The notes under the pieces: model-generated | What the model saw: only the letters and a program-made list of their open reading frames with translations | Told to the model about the DNA's origin: nothing | Databases searched by the model: none | Assembly: GCF_032854445.1 (NCBI RefSeq) | Contig: NC_088306.1 | Span: forward strand, 18,569,764-18,633,763 | Length of the DNA stretch: 64,000 bases | Direction of reading: 5' to 3' | From: Liolophura sinensis | Taxonomy: Eukaryota; Mollusca; Polyplacophora; Chitonida; Chitonidae | Shown: one piece after another, positions 14,001 to 29,000 of the stretch | Layout of the letters: each line of letters starts with the position of its first letter | Position numbering within the stretch: position 1 is the first letter of the stretch | Made by a program: the position numbers and the translations under genes

Positions 14001-17000
14001 GTGAGTTCAAGTCCAGCTCATGCTGGCTCCCTCTCCGGCCGTAAGTGGGAAGGTCTGGCAGCAACCTGTGGATGGTTGTTGGTTTCCCCCAGGCTGTGCC
14101 CGGTTTCCACCCACCATAATGCTGGCCGCCGTCGTATAAGTGAATTATTCTTGAGTACGGCGTAAAACACCAATCAAATAAATAAATAAATAAAGCATCT
14201 AGATACAGAAATTCAAAGGCAGTGTTCAAATTCTTCCATTCTCCACACACTTTGCAAAACATGAACTTTTGCGTGAATGGCAGCTTACAGGAATCATTTC
14301 TCCTTCCTTAGATATCACTGACAAAATCTTGTCCGTCTCCTTCAAATGGAACTCCACCTCATTCACATTCTCAAATATTCCAAGCAGGTGAGCCTGTGTG
14401 ATATAAACATCAACAGATAAATAATGACAGCTGCTACACATATATCATGCTTACATGTACAGACACATAAACAATACGTACAGTCAAACCTGTTGTATGC
14501 GGCCGGTGAAGGGACACGTAAAAAGTGGCCGCATATGACAATTGGTCACATAAGTCAGGTTGTGAAGACCAAGCCAAATCACAACTGAAAGTTGCAGGAG
14601 ATGTACACATGTAGGCCTACATAATAATCTTATACATTGTTAAAGCACTGATCTGGTCAGCTACATAAGATAACAATTGTAGTAAAATAATAACTCAATA
14701 ATTTCAAGTTTTAAGGGGCAGACCTATGGATTTCACGCATTTAACAGCCGATTACAGAAAGAGTTTCAGGTAAGGGCATGCATGACAGGAGAACTTTCTT
14801 CCCATCATTCTCAAGCCCTAAAAAGCCATGTGCTAGTTTGGCCTACGTAGCTATAAATGACTGCTGAGATGTTCAATCATATTTGCCATTGCCGGTGAAA
14901 CAACAACAACAACATGTACACGTGAAGGAAGATCAATTTCTCCATGTGTTCGGTACAGGCAATATTTTGGCCACGCAAAATGAAAACACAGCACCATTTG
15001 CCTGCAAAGATAATGGCCAAGTAAGCCAGATAATTTGTCTAAGAAACCATTCATGGGAGGAACCACAGGAGGTCAGATTATATCCGATTCTGCCCGCTGT
15101 TTATGGCATTCATAGCTCGGACCTCAGTATGGAGCAAATCCACTGCCACAGTGCAGGGGTGTCCGGACCATAACCATTTACGCCTGATTAAAGAACAATA
15201 GAGTTCACTGCTATTGACCAATAATGTTCACGCTTCACTTCTCATCACAAAGTGGCAGGTTGTAACTTTTAATCACTACAAAAACTATTGAAGTCGGGTG
15301 GTCGCCATTTTGAAATTTTTGAATGTCCGATGCGGCAATCATCATTACTGTTGAAAGTCTCGGCCGCTCAGGACAGGCTGATATAGAATTTGGTGGCAAA
15401 ATATATTGGACGCTGGACACGTTGGACAGGTGTCCGCATATTACAGGTCGTCTAACATGGAAAATTGTTTGGTCGCAGCAGAGAGTGGCCGCTTACGCCA
15501 GATGGACACTGATTACAGGTGGCTGCAGGTACAGGTTTGACTGTACATCTACCTACTTGTCAGTATTCCTACCACCTAATCTCCGGGAGTTTCTTGCCAG
15601 TGGTTAGCTGTCTGTCTGCTATGCAGGGATTTGGAGATGACATTTACTGAGCAGCTTATCTTAGGATAAGTGCCAATCCAATAATTTTTGATGGAGATCT
15701 GGATCCAAATCTAGATATTTCTTAAATGAGTTGTTCACCATTTGAAATATAGAAATACAAAGTCTTGTCCCTTTGTGTGTAGTGAAGAAATCTGTACCGT
15801 CATTTAACTCTGGTGGAGGATTGTGTTCTCGGAGTGCGTTAACTCTAGTTTATCACTGTGACACATCCACAATCAATTCTGGCTTTAAGCTTGAATTATT
15901 TTTAAGCAAAAATCTGATCCCTTATTTACCAAGTTCTTAACAGAATTCAGAAAGGCGGACACAAGCCTTAAAGACTTTCATCGTTAGTTCAAACGGTCAC
16001 ACAAATGGGTGCAGCCTAGTGAACACTAATTTGCACACATACTCCAGCACATAACATTTTCTCATCCTTTTACATAAGCACCTGAGCCAAACAGCTGAGG
16101 ATGTGTGTGAACAGTGAACATAATTCTGACAAAATGAATACCTGTATGGTATGAGGGTCACTGGCCTGACCAAGAATCTCAAGCAGTGCAGGATCTGAGA
16201 TGAAGAAGAACCGTGGGAACAGCAGCCTCTTACTCTCCAGGTAGCTGGAAATACACACCATTTCCATCAACAATAGGATACATAGGATACATGTATTTAA
16301 CAGGCGAATATATACGCGCTATCTACCTCTGAGCAGGAAGGAATTTCCTTTTAGTCTAGTAGTAGAAGCATGGACTCCAAACCTATTGAGATTTCCGGTT
16401 CAAACCCCCCAGCTGGTAAGCCCTGTCACACTCGGCGTTGCCAGCAGGGTGGCTGGGGTGGTTTATATAGCAGTCTGTGATGCTTTGGTGGCTCCTGTGT
16501 GTGTTTGACTTTTCTTTCCTGGGTTGTCACGAGGGCATGACTAGGAAAACTGGGGGTGAACGTAACAGGGTGATATATACACGCTACATACCTCTGAGCT
16601 GGGGGGAATTTCCCTTAAGTCTTGTGGTAGAAGCATGGACACCAAACCGAAAGATTGGTAATTAAAACCCTTAAGCCCTATCACATGTTCATGTAACTTT
16701 TGGTGGGCACAATAAATGATGTTGTCCACTGTATATGCTTGTTGGAAGAGGTATCCAACTTAGGAGATTTACTGTTTCAAAGTGAAATATGCGAGTTCCA
16801 CACTTAAACATGTAAAGGCAACGCAAAATGTGTTTTATATTCTCAAAACTAGTTTCATCTCTCATAGATTTCTAGCAGTTGCCAGCTGGTAAACATCAAA
16901 TATGTTTACATGAAGCAGACGCTACATGTATTATGCCCTTTACTGCATGTATTTGGCTCAACAGGTATTATCAGATTAATAAACAGAAGCTTTCATAATA

Positions 17001-20000
17001 CTCAAAGTGGAAAGCTACGAGAACTAGGTTTCAAGCAAATATGAACTAGAAAGTTACCCTGTGAGAGACTTCTGACAGATTTCCAGCTGCTCGAGAAGAT
17101 GGGGCAGTAACTGGCCCAGAGTTTCATCCCCTACACAGCATGTCACCACATTCAGGTCTTCATGAGCTCGCACCATAATCTTTGTCCATGACTTGTCAAT
17201 ATTTCCAAATCTTTTGGCTTCCTACAGATGTAAGTAATTTTGATGTTCAAAAATACGTGAAATGCTTTGGTTTAATTTCTTAATGTGCAGATTATCATGT
17301 GTAATAACACATAACAGTACAAGCAAATTTTCCAGCTTTCACTTTGGGGGGTAAAAATCCCTGCGATGTACAGTTTTCTTAAGGCTCAGTGGTCAGTCTG
17401 GTAATTAAGTAGCTTGCAGCAGTGACATCAACGATGATACCTGTTTAAAAATACTGTGTGAGGGACAGACCGCATGGGTCTGGTCGAACGGGGGTGGGGG
17501 TGAGGGGAACTGACAGAATGGGGGTGGGTGTAAGGACGCGGAAGGGGGCTAGTATCTGTGTACATGCCACCTTGCCCACACTGCAGCGTCATGGGTCACC
17601 GGGCTCATGGCACTTTGGGGATGTTCACCAAGTTTTGAGCAAGATAAACCATAACGTAATTTCTGAAAAAATCTGACCACTGAGGGAAAACGTACATAAT
17701 ATAGAGTGGTTATGAACAGGTATAAAAATACCCGCAAAATGAAATTTTTTAACAAAAATTCCAGGGCATAATCTATGCATCTGGCACAGAAACATAATCT
17801 TTGTTTTATAGTTCGTTTTCATGTATCCTTTAAACAAACTACTGTTTAAAACCCAGAGTTTTTGTTATCAAAAACTGACAGATCAAATGATATTTTGTCT
17901 GTAAAGGATACAGTAAAACGGAGAAGAGCTGTATCATTTGCAAAAGGTTATGGCAGTAGGCTTCCTCAAATCGTGACCAAAATTTTGTCAGAGCATTTTG
18001 GAACAAACTCTTTTGTTGCTCAATTGTCTGAGACAAAAAAAAGATGCTAATACTATAACTGAAATACTAACACACTGAAAAGTAGCCATTACATTTTATA
18101 CATTTTGACATGTACAAGTGCAGACTTACCTGAGGCAGTTGTTTAGCGATGTCCCCACCCACAAACACAGCTTCCAGGTAGACCCAGAGGTTCTGTACAA
18201 TCAGCCAGTTCTCCAGGATGTCATATGTGTTAGACAGGTTCTGCACCCACAGCTGAATCTTCTTCTTGAATGGAGTGTTGTACCTAAACAAGAGCATTTA
18301 TGCAGACTGAAAAAGTTATAAACTGCATCTTAAAAAGAACTGTAGAACCTGTACAGTTCATTTTGAGTGTATAAATTTAAAATAAACAAAACATATCCTT
18401 CAACCAGGAAGTAAGAAATAGACGATTGGTTTATTACCTATTGCTGAGCAATGAGCCCAGCACCATGAGACTGTCCTCTAGCATTGAGATGATCTCCATT
18501 GTCTCTGCTCCCTTCAGCAGCAGTTCCCCTCGTGCCTTGAAATTAGCAAAACTAAGCTCCCTGTTACTCCAGTCTGCCACAACCTGGTTTAGCTTAGCCT
18601 CTATATCCTTTTCCTTTACAGCCGAGATGCAGATGTCCTGAGGAGATCAACAAGATTAAATCATGCAGTTCTGATCGAAATCACAATGACACCCAGCAGC
18701 AGGACCTTGAATTCAATTTATTTCAGCTTATCATTATGACGTAACATTAAAGGGACAAACATACCCACGATGGTGAAAATATGGTGCTGTTATTTTAGAT
18801 TGATTTATTTATCAGACAAGTGTTTTACGCCAAACTCAAGAATATTTCACTTATACGAAGGTGGCCAGCATCATGGTAGGAGGAAAATCAGCAGCCTGTG
18901 GATGGTCGTCGGTTTCCCCTGGGCTCTCTGGGCTTTCCCCAGAATAATGCTGGCCGCAGTTGTATAAGGCAAATATTCTTGAGTATGGCATAAAACACCA
19001 ATCAAATAAATAAATAAATCAGTTTAGACCACTGACAGATTTCCCTATATAATTCTCTTAATTCTCATTTTTCAGACAATATAGGACAAGGAATTTTAGT
19101 TAGGAGTCAGATGGAATTCATTTTTGTATTTATCTGAACCAACTCTTAAATTCGGAATTTCTTTCGGCGGTATTTCTTTTCAAAAACTGAATGATATTAC
19201 AGTGGAAACTAAATACACTGTAACATTGTAGGCCTTGTGCTACAACCATTTTCTGACCCAACACCAGATCAAGGTCCCACTTCATGCTAGCCTCACCTCA
19301 CTTAAAACAGGTTCCCACTATTTCAAAAAAACAAAATTCCCTGATATTTCCCTGACTTTCCCTGATATTTCCCTGACTTTTCCCTGATCAATCCAGGATA
19401 CAATCTTCTCTCTAATTATCGATAAATAAGGATTTCTTTTATGTTACAATGTACTTATGACTGCACTTCATGAAATGACCAGTGTTAAAAATTGACGGAA
19501 TCCCCATTGGAGTGGGACGTAATTAGTGAGGATTAGGTCCCAGAATTAGGAATCCAATCACCCTGAATAAATCTTCTGATGATTAAGACCACCGTGTCAC
19601 CACTTCCAGCATGTGATATCATAAATACTGAAAATAACACTTCACTTTCAAAACGATGATTATTCTTATAAAAAAATAATATGTAGCTCTAAGTTGTAGA
19701 GAATATAAAGAAACAAAAGAAAGCTATGTTACTATATTCATTATTTATTCAGTATTTTTGGTGTGCTCACAGGCAGGTAATGGCCTCCCTTCTCCCCTTA
19801 TAGCCATCCTCTCCTCACCAAATGCCTGCATGAACATAATCTGAGAAGTATCTGCTTTCAGCAAGAACATTATGTGAAAAATATCTGCTTTATTTTGACA
19901 CAGTATACAACTGAAAGTGTCTGGAAGCCTCAATACTTAATTGTACATGAACTTTGATAAATTCAACATACATGTAAACGTGAGCAAAGAATCAAACTTT

Positions 20001-23000
20001 AGTAGTTGGGAGCACATGTGTGTATTTACACATTGATTTGTTGTCCACATAATCAATGTCACTTCACATGCACAAATCTTCACATTACACCTGATGTAGA
20101 GAAGCAGATAGGTTGCTAACAAAGTCCTTCTGTTGCTGAATGTCTCTCTCCAATTCCTTGGCTTTGTGTCTCAGAGCATTTGACTTTGCTAGGAGAGAGA
20201 AGTTGTTCTTCTGTTCTGCCTGCAAGACTTGTTTGTCAGCATCACAGATTAGTGTTTCATGGGTTTGCTCCAACATCTTGAGTTTCTTTTTACCATCATG
20301 CATCTTGCTTTCATCTGCTTGTCTCTTTTGCAGTTTGCGCTGCTTCTCATGCTCGTCCTTCTCTGCCTGCAGGTGAGCTATGTATCTGGAATTGCACGTG
20401 ACTGCAAGACTGCAGTAACCCAGGAGTAACCTCAAAGTTGGAAACTTGAGTTTCCGCAAGGGTAAGGGTGTTATAAATCATTCTCTGCGCCACAACTGTC
20501 TGGGTCTTCAGATTTGGAGCCAGGAGGTCACTGTTAATAGAAAAACCTCGTTCTACAGCAGCTTGACCATGAGACAGTGTAAGAAGGAGTTTCATCAAAT
20601 CCCACAGCTCCTTTAGTTCTGGCTTGTGGGGGAGGTCAATCACTGAACTGAAGAAGTCGTCAAGTCGATCAGTGTGAACTGCAAAGTTTTCACATTCCAA
20701 CTTGTGGTGTCTCTGGAGTAACCCAAGGAGTTCTTTATACTGACGTAGAATCTCGTCACATTCACGGTCTTGTTGCCATTCGTTGTCCACAAGTTTGGTT
20801 AGCACTTTTTTGAACTTCTCTTCAGCAGACTGCCGGTGAGCAACCATCAGCCTAGGATCAAGAGCCTGGAGTGAATGCACGAAGGAATACTTCAGTGGGC
20901 ATCTCTCCAAGATCTTGTGTGTCATAGCAAGGTACAGTTTCTGGCAAGCCACAAGAAATTCCTTCTCGGCTAGGAGAGAAGCAGCATTAGATTTTAATGC
21001 TTCATCAAGATGCCTTTTTGCTGCAAAGCCTGGATCTACTTTGTCAGGGTTTAGCAGGTTTTACTGGTCATCAACATGAACAGATGCCAGTTTGTAGGAT
21101 GTAGTGGCCTCTGTTAGAACTGATGGCTTGATGAACCTGCCCATGAGGCTTCTCAAGATATCACACAGATCTTCTGTAATAAATGGTACCATTGGTTTGT
21201 CCGTCTGGTATTTCTTCAGGAATGGCTGAACAAGGTTGCTTGTGGAGAAGAAAACTTCTAGCTTTGCCAGGATGAGTGGATCACTGACCACAGATTCCTG
21301 GAGATTAACAAAGGATGCAACTGTTGGTATTTGCTGCTTGGGCTTCTTGAGAGTTTCCTTCACATACATCACCAGGTTAGGCCATATCTTTACAGCTCTC
21401 TCAGCGACACAAACATCTTCCACCCACCTTGTGCTGCAGAACTGGAGCCCAAATAGCTCGGTCTTTGTGATGTCTTTGAAGTCTGCTCGCCTAGCAGGAG
21501 AATCGGCAAAAAGGTACCAAATGGCGCGGAGAAGTTTTTCCAAATTCCAGTCAGTTTTCTGGATGCCTGCAGTGAATGCCCCATGGATTACATGTAAACT
21601 ACAACTGCCAAGCTGAAGGATCCCAGGGAGATCTGGATCTTCTTTCTTCCTGTCATCCAATAAGTCATTTAGAAACATGAAGTTCACATTTGGCCCATCC
21701 ATGGATACTTGTAACAGCTTACTTGGATTTAGGTTTGATGTGCCTTGTTTGAATGCAGACAGAAGATCTTTTGCTGTTGCATGCTCCAAAAACTGACTGT
21801 CTAGGTACTGAGAGACAACTTTACCATTATAGAAATAGTGGACTATGATATCCATCTGTCCCATCCTAATCACAGAGATGAAGTGATTCATCAAAGCTGA
21901 CAACATAGCCTACTGCTGCTCTCACATTATTTAGTAGCTTGTCCATGGATGGAGCAATACCAAAGCAAATAAGGTATGCCAATTTTGGTGACCCACATCT
22001 GAAGTTCTTAGCTATGCTACTGTCAGGAAACATTGCCTTAAACACATCCCCAATGTCTGCATTACTGTTGTAGGAGAAGTGAGACATAATTGTTTTCAGA
22101 GCCCATCTGATCTCGGCTTTCTTGACATCCCCAGAACTGATGTAAGAGGTTATCAGATTCCTTCCAGGAGTTTTAACATCCATTGTTGCTAAGTCATCAT
22201 CCCTCGTTTTGCTTGGTTCAGATGACGTTGACGGTACTGTATCAGAGGGATTGTCGCCTGCGCAGAACAGTTTTATAGACGGCTGGGATGTTGCTCCAGA
22301 TTTCAGGGAAAGAATTTGAACATGTTTTTTCCCCTTCATGTGAGATATGTGTTGTCTGCCCCATGCTGCTTAAATCAATCGTCTTCTTGCAGACTTCACA
22401 GAAGGCCTTGCTACTATCTTGAGGAACTTCCTTTATCCAGTTTTTATACTCTTCCTTTTGCAACCAGACGGATTTTGCACGACATGATGATTGACAGACT
22501 AGGGTTTTAGTTCGTCAGTATATCTACAGTATGTTAGGACAGGATCAGGCCAAAGCTAGGAGAGAGCACATACCAACACCAGAGGATCCATAGCAAAAAG
22601 CAAAAGTTACAACAGGATAACAACACATATGTAGCAAGCAGCAAACAAGCTAATAGATAACGAATGAAATTCTAAATAAGTTCATCCTCTTGTTGTTATT
22701 TCATCTTTGATTAAAACACATAAATGAACGGTCAGGATCGTGTCTCAATCGGTGTTATATGCAAGCATGGTGGTTTCAGCAGGTTTTATAATGATCTACT
22801 GGGCATTTCACTAATAACTGATCATATTTTAAAGACCAAATATCAGAAAGTAGAAAATAAATTTACAACCTATATAAAAAATTTGCATCCACTCTTCTCA
22901 GCAATCTTGGTTTGACACAGAACCAATCAAAATGAATGGGGTCATTAGATATGCAAAACATGTAACTCTTCTGTTTTCAAACATATTGTGAGGACTCCTG

Positions 23001-26000
23001 AAATAAATGTGGATACCTATTTTAGTCAAAATGAAATAAGTTGGGAAATTGCATGTACTGTTTGAAAACAGAAGTGTGAAATCAGGGTGGACAGACATAC
23101 ATATGTAGCAAGAATGATGGGTGCATGGACAGACCTACATGTACTTGTAAATTAATATCCCTGACCCTGCTTTCACAGAAGCATGGGATATAATTAACAT
23201 AATCAACCTACATGTAAGTCATTCTCCATGCATATTAGCATTAACGCTTTGTGATATGTAGTATTTTTAACTTACAATCTCCTTACGCAATGATGTAGGC
23301 CTAGGCTATATCATATATGCAGCAGGAGACAGCAGCTGCAGCTCTGGAGGCAAGGGGCGCTACTCCCTTTTGGACTTTTAGTGTTAGAAGGTGTTGATAG
23401 GTTATAATATACCGAAAGTTCATGCAACACAGCCATCAAGCAAGAAAGAAATAAATGTAGAGAGGATCAAGTTTCCACACTAAAAAGCCACCATAACCAA
23501 GCATACAATACGGGACTGTGTGTGTGTATAATGGGGACTTCAGCATTATGCAACCTCGACACCTTCAGCAAACAAAATTCCCTGATTTTCCCTGATTTTA
23601 TTCATTTTTTTTTAAATCCCTGATTTTTCCCTGACTGGAAAAACTGAAATATTTTTTCCAGGTTTTCCCTGATTTCCAGGTAGAGTGGGAACCCTGTAAA
23701 AACACTCACTTAAAAAACTTTGCCGCCTCCCCATTATATGTTACAAGACACCTCAATAATTTTATCCACAGTACCCAATTTAGGGTATTAGGTGGAAAGT
23801 GAGAACTCATTGTGTTTAATGCCATAGTCAATTCACTAGTTCATTAGTTTACCCTAATAAGACAACAGTCAGCTTTATGGGTGAGGAGGTACAATTCATG
23901 CCCTCTATTACAATTGCTGACATACCATAAACATTTCTCATTTATTTCACTGAAGTTCAACGCCATATGAGGTGGTCAGGTTTACGGGTGGAAGAAACTG
24001 GAGTGCTTGCAGTAAACCCACTAGAGTGCCGGCAGTAAACACACTAGAGTGCCGGCAGTAAACCCACTAGAGTGCCTGCGGTAAACCCACTAGAGTGCCT
24101 GCAGTAAACCCACTAGAGAGCCTGCAGTAAACCCACTAGAGTGCCTGCGGTAAACCCACCAGAGTGCCGGCAGTAAACCCACAAACATGAGGAATCTCTC
24201 AGGATTGTTCTATCAGGGATATATGACCAAGCCTATTAGTAACAAATGCCTTTGGCACTGATGAAGACAAAATTATAAGGATTAGAATTACATGTAAGAG
24301 TTGGGGGATCTTAGAGCTGGGACATTATAATGATGTGAAAATGGCTGTAATCCATACAGCTTATATTTTCTTTACTCAAAAAAGAGTGCCACTGGTTCGT
24401 TTATCATGGCCTCGGACTGGACTGTTCAACTTGTTCAAGTGGCTGAGGAGGTTAGTGTGCCAGTTTGGCACAATCACCCAAAAGTCTCTCACCTACGCAG
24501 TCAGTGTGAGTTGAGCTCATGCTGGCTTCCTCTCCAGCCATACATGGAAAGGTCTGCCAGCAATCTGGTATTGGTCATGTGATTCCCTGGAGCTCTGCCC
24601 AGTTTCCTCCCACCATAATGCTGGCCGCCGTCATATAAGTGAAATATTGAGTAATACACCAAATAATTCAAAAAATAAATCCCTCAATAAGGTGGCTGAC
24701 ATCAGTTTTAAACATTCATGCACTTACCTCAACATCTTCCTTGTACTTTAGGAGTGGAGCTTTCATGATGTCCCTCAGCAAAAAGCTGTCAGATTCCACA
24801 TCAAAACTGTGTCCCGTCAAATCAGACATTCTGGCCCAGTGGCGAGTCATCATCGATTTGTTAGCCATCATCTCAAGGAGAGGACAACTCTCACTGAAGT
24901 CGTCAATTTTCTTCTTTAAGTCCAAGTAGGCCTGCCACTCTCTTAAGGCTTTGGGTAAACGACGACATCTAGAAATCACAACGTAAGTAGAATCATTCTT
25001 TATTACAGTATTTAAAAGGACACACTGCCTTAAGAAATTCATACTTTTTTGAGTTGGATCAGCTGAATACAAATATGAATTGCGTTTGACTCCTAACTGA
25101 ATATCGCTCTAGATTGTCTACTCTTGGTCAGACACTTGTCACTAGACATCTAGAAGTCTTAACTGTATGTAGATGACATTTAAAATGGCAGCACAATTTT
25201 TTTGCCGTCGACAATGTATCCCATATAGGTACCTGCAAATATAAGCATAAAAGCATTTTATTGTATCTGATACCATGAAGTAGTTTGCTGACTGCCGTTT
25301 TTCTTCTGTTGATACATCTATAAATGCAGTTTAGGGGGAAAATTTTTGGTCATTTGCAGTTCTAACAAAACACTGAAAGGTACTTATCATTTATCTTAGT
25401 CTATCATCTTATGTCGACACCAACTCAGGAAAGAAAGGAGTTTGTTCCAGCTAGCCTGTAATATGCATGGCCTCCTATCTGGTGTATGATGACCCTCAGC
25501 ACTTATGTCCATTTGGTCTACTTTTCTGGTGATTTCTGTCACTTGGACCAATTTCAATTATAACTGTGAGCATATACTGACTTTTCTTTTTATTAGTGAT
25601 AATGACTACAGTTTGTGAAAATTCATTGATTGATATGATTCATAAATATGACACCCTTAATTCACATTCCTTTCAAACAGACACCACTCTACTTCATCTA
25701 AAGTGCACTTTCAGAAGCACATGAAGGCATCAAAGTTCTAAATAATTCGAAATAATCTGGTGACAGGTGTTGCTTTGTAATTCACAAGTCAATGCATGAA
25801 TACGTAGTGCTACGAACAAGTTTCAACAATAGATATATTTTCTGTTGTTCTTGAACTCAAAAAAGATCTCATTTTTTCTACCTATCAATAGCACAGTTTA
25901 TGAATGTAGTAAACTATTCTAAATGAATGATTTGGATGTTTAACTATGCAGTTTAGTGACCTGTTCTGGAGGTCAGAGAGCTCTGCGTTGATCTTCTCAA

Positions 26001-29000
26001 TGTCCACCTCTGTCCACGGTATGTCGTAGTAGCTGTTAATGCTGACCATGACAGTGTTGTACAATCCATACAGCTTCTGTAACAGGCTTAACTCCTTTTT
26101 CACCACGCCGAGCCTGGGGTATTCGGTCACTGGTAAACCAAACAACTCCTCACCAGCTGAGTAAATTGAAAACTTGTTCCACAGATCATCAAAACGACTC
26201 TGAAATCAGAAATTATGGGGGGCCGTTATATTAAAAGTGGAGCAAACTGTGTGCCCAAAGTAAAACTGGCTTTGGCAAGGTGATACTGGCGAACTTTTCC
26301 CCGTATGATATGTCATATTGGTTAAAGGCAAGCAGTCAAACTTCATATAAGACTACACAAGACATCAATGTTGACTGCTTATTATTAGTATTATTTCAGA
26401 ACAATTGACAACTGAAAAATGGACCAATGTACAAGCAAAATCAATCACCCCTCCACATTCCTGTGCCTTGCATATACGGGTATGCTTAAAGTATTTGATT
26501 TCTTTTATCTGATTGGTTTTTTACATCGTACTCAAAAATATCTCACACAGCGGTCAGCATTATGGTTGGAGGACACCCCACCTAGCCGTTAAGGATGTAT
26601 CACTGTACTGTATGTATAGTTGGATAGGGCGGCATGTCTGATGGTATTCTGCTGGTGAGAAGGCATCATACACAGCATTTGCTTGATTTGATTGTACTTA
26701 AACACCACACTGAAAAATTTTTCACCCACGCAATAGCGGTCAGCGTGATGGACAGGGGAAAGTGGAATGCCCGTGGTGAACCTCCAAATTACTGACAAAC
26801 TTTTCGCACAAACAGCCACATGAGCATCGTCAACCACTTACTGACACCAATGCCCACTGGAATCTACAAAATCTCGTCCAACATTGGGTTTTCAATCTGC
26901 ACCTTGTGTGTACCAGTGATGGAAAAACAAGCACCTTTAACCACCAGACCACAGCCTGCTGAACATCATGTATAAGACAGCATTAGGTCCATCCTGCAGC
27001 TAGGAGATATACACTGTTATAGCAGTGTTGTACAGTGGTAAAGAGAGTAATCCAAAGTAAAGAAATAGACCAAGACTGGAGTACCTGGAATGTTACCAGC
27101 CTGTCATTGGCCTCGGTTGGAGTGATTCCCTCTGCCATAGGTCCACTCTGTGAACAGTAAGCAATAAATAGGAGGACAGAGGAAAGGGACTTGATTGTTA
27201 TGTCAGTATTCATTAATACAGTATTTCAACAGTCATGTACATGTCCTTTACGCATAGATCTAAAACAAATTAATCAACAGCTAAAATAAAATGTAGACGG
27301 AAGTAAAAGACAGATGGTTCAATGAAACTGATATAAAAAGAGATTAAGGGAATTTCAGAAGGCTACACGTACGTATGCACATTCTGACACGAATGTGGTA
27401 ACCTTCATCGTTTCACACACAAGAAATTGTTTCACTATTTTTTTTTAGTAAATTCTTGGCTGTTTTTTGCTCATTTAATTTTCACTCAAATTTACTAATG
27501 AAGCCAGAAGCAAAAGTATGAAAATAGTTTCCTGACAATTAAGGCCAGAATAAGCTACCACAAAAGAGAGCAGCTGTTATCCATTGACAACACTTAGGAA
27601 AGGCCTGCATACAACAGGTATACCTCACAGCGACGATACAAAATGATGAACTATCACAAACTTCTGTAATGTAGATATCTCATAAGACTTATATGTACGC
27701 CAATTAGTATTCTGCACATATTCTGTACATTTATCAACATTTATACACTGCAGATAACATTGACTTCATGCAAGTTTATTTGAACTCAAGAAATAAGTCA
27801 ATGCAAGAGAGGAAATAATGACACACGTATAAGGTATATGTATCTGTGAATCTCTTAACTTAAAGCCAAAGCCAAAGCCAAGGGACCTGGATTTGAACTT
27901 GTGACCTTACTGATTGAGGTACCTGTCAATACTGGAACTACCTAACCATAATATAATCACATATTATTCTCTTACAGAATCATAATCTTCCAAGAATTCT
28001 CCCTGGTCATGTTGAAACACAATGACAGATTCCAGGAGTTCTGTCTTAAAGCCTGGCTGAAGCCTCACAAGCTCATCTTGTACATGGCCCTGAAACAAGG
28101 AAATACATGGTGAATTTAAAGAACGAGACTTTCATTATTTCAATGCAGACTGGGCTGAACACTATTAGTATACTATTTGTTTGAGTTCAATTTTAATCTC
28201 ACTTCTGCTACAAATTCGTGGATAGCAAAACCCCTAGAAGGGTGATGTATTCAACAAAATTACATGTATACTAAATATACTCACAGCCTGTAAGAGCAAT
28301 TTCTCAAAAGAATATCTTAAAGTATCCACTTTGTCAGTCTCCTCTTTTGGCACCGAAACTCCAAAGGCATACAGCATACTGTAACACTCCTGTTAAGATC
28401 AATAAAACAAAGCCATATGTTAAATCCAACGGCATGTACCAGTAGGGACATGAAAGTATAAATAAAGGGTCAATACAAACACAAAATGGATGAATCCCAC
28501 ACATCTTATATCCCACCACAGAAAGATTGAACATTTGTAACCAATGTGTGGGAAATCCAATTGACCTATTTGCAACAATACTGCTTATGACTGGCCACCT
28601 GTCTTCTTGATTGACAGCTCTGAAAGGTCTATTATGAAGAGGGCTTGTGTGGCATGACATGAAGAAGATTCTATCTATTCATTGTTGTTGAATGCCATAC
28701 TCAAGCTTTTTCACTTGCACAAAATCAGTTTTATAGGTGCAGGAAAGAGTACACTGGGTAAAGCACTAATCTTTCACAAATTATTGAGAAACTTTCCCAT
28801 GTGTCATGTACCTTACCTTACTGGCAAAAGACAAGAGGTCTTTAACAAACGTTAGGCTGCGTAAATTTTACAATGAACAAAAGCGGCACCAAAACTCAAA
28901 CTTGATTTGTAACTTCACGTGGTGAAGCACTCACCTCAATAGGACCAAGTGTCATGTCAATCTTGATGTGATCCTCCCTGATTCGTGCCAATGCTCCCAT

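Noticed and set aside
14883-15173. 96-residue ORF inside the mariner-like element
   Set aside because: No transposase or other domain; the poly-Gln run comes from a CAACAA repeat.
21061-21906. 281-residue ORF as a separate host gene
   Set aside because: It is the middle part of the broken hAT transposase, in frame with the next part after one stop codon.
19300-23704. 8-base hAT target duplication
   Set aside because: ACTTAAAA and TAAAAACA do not match well; the element is called from its ends and transposase instead.
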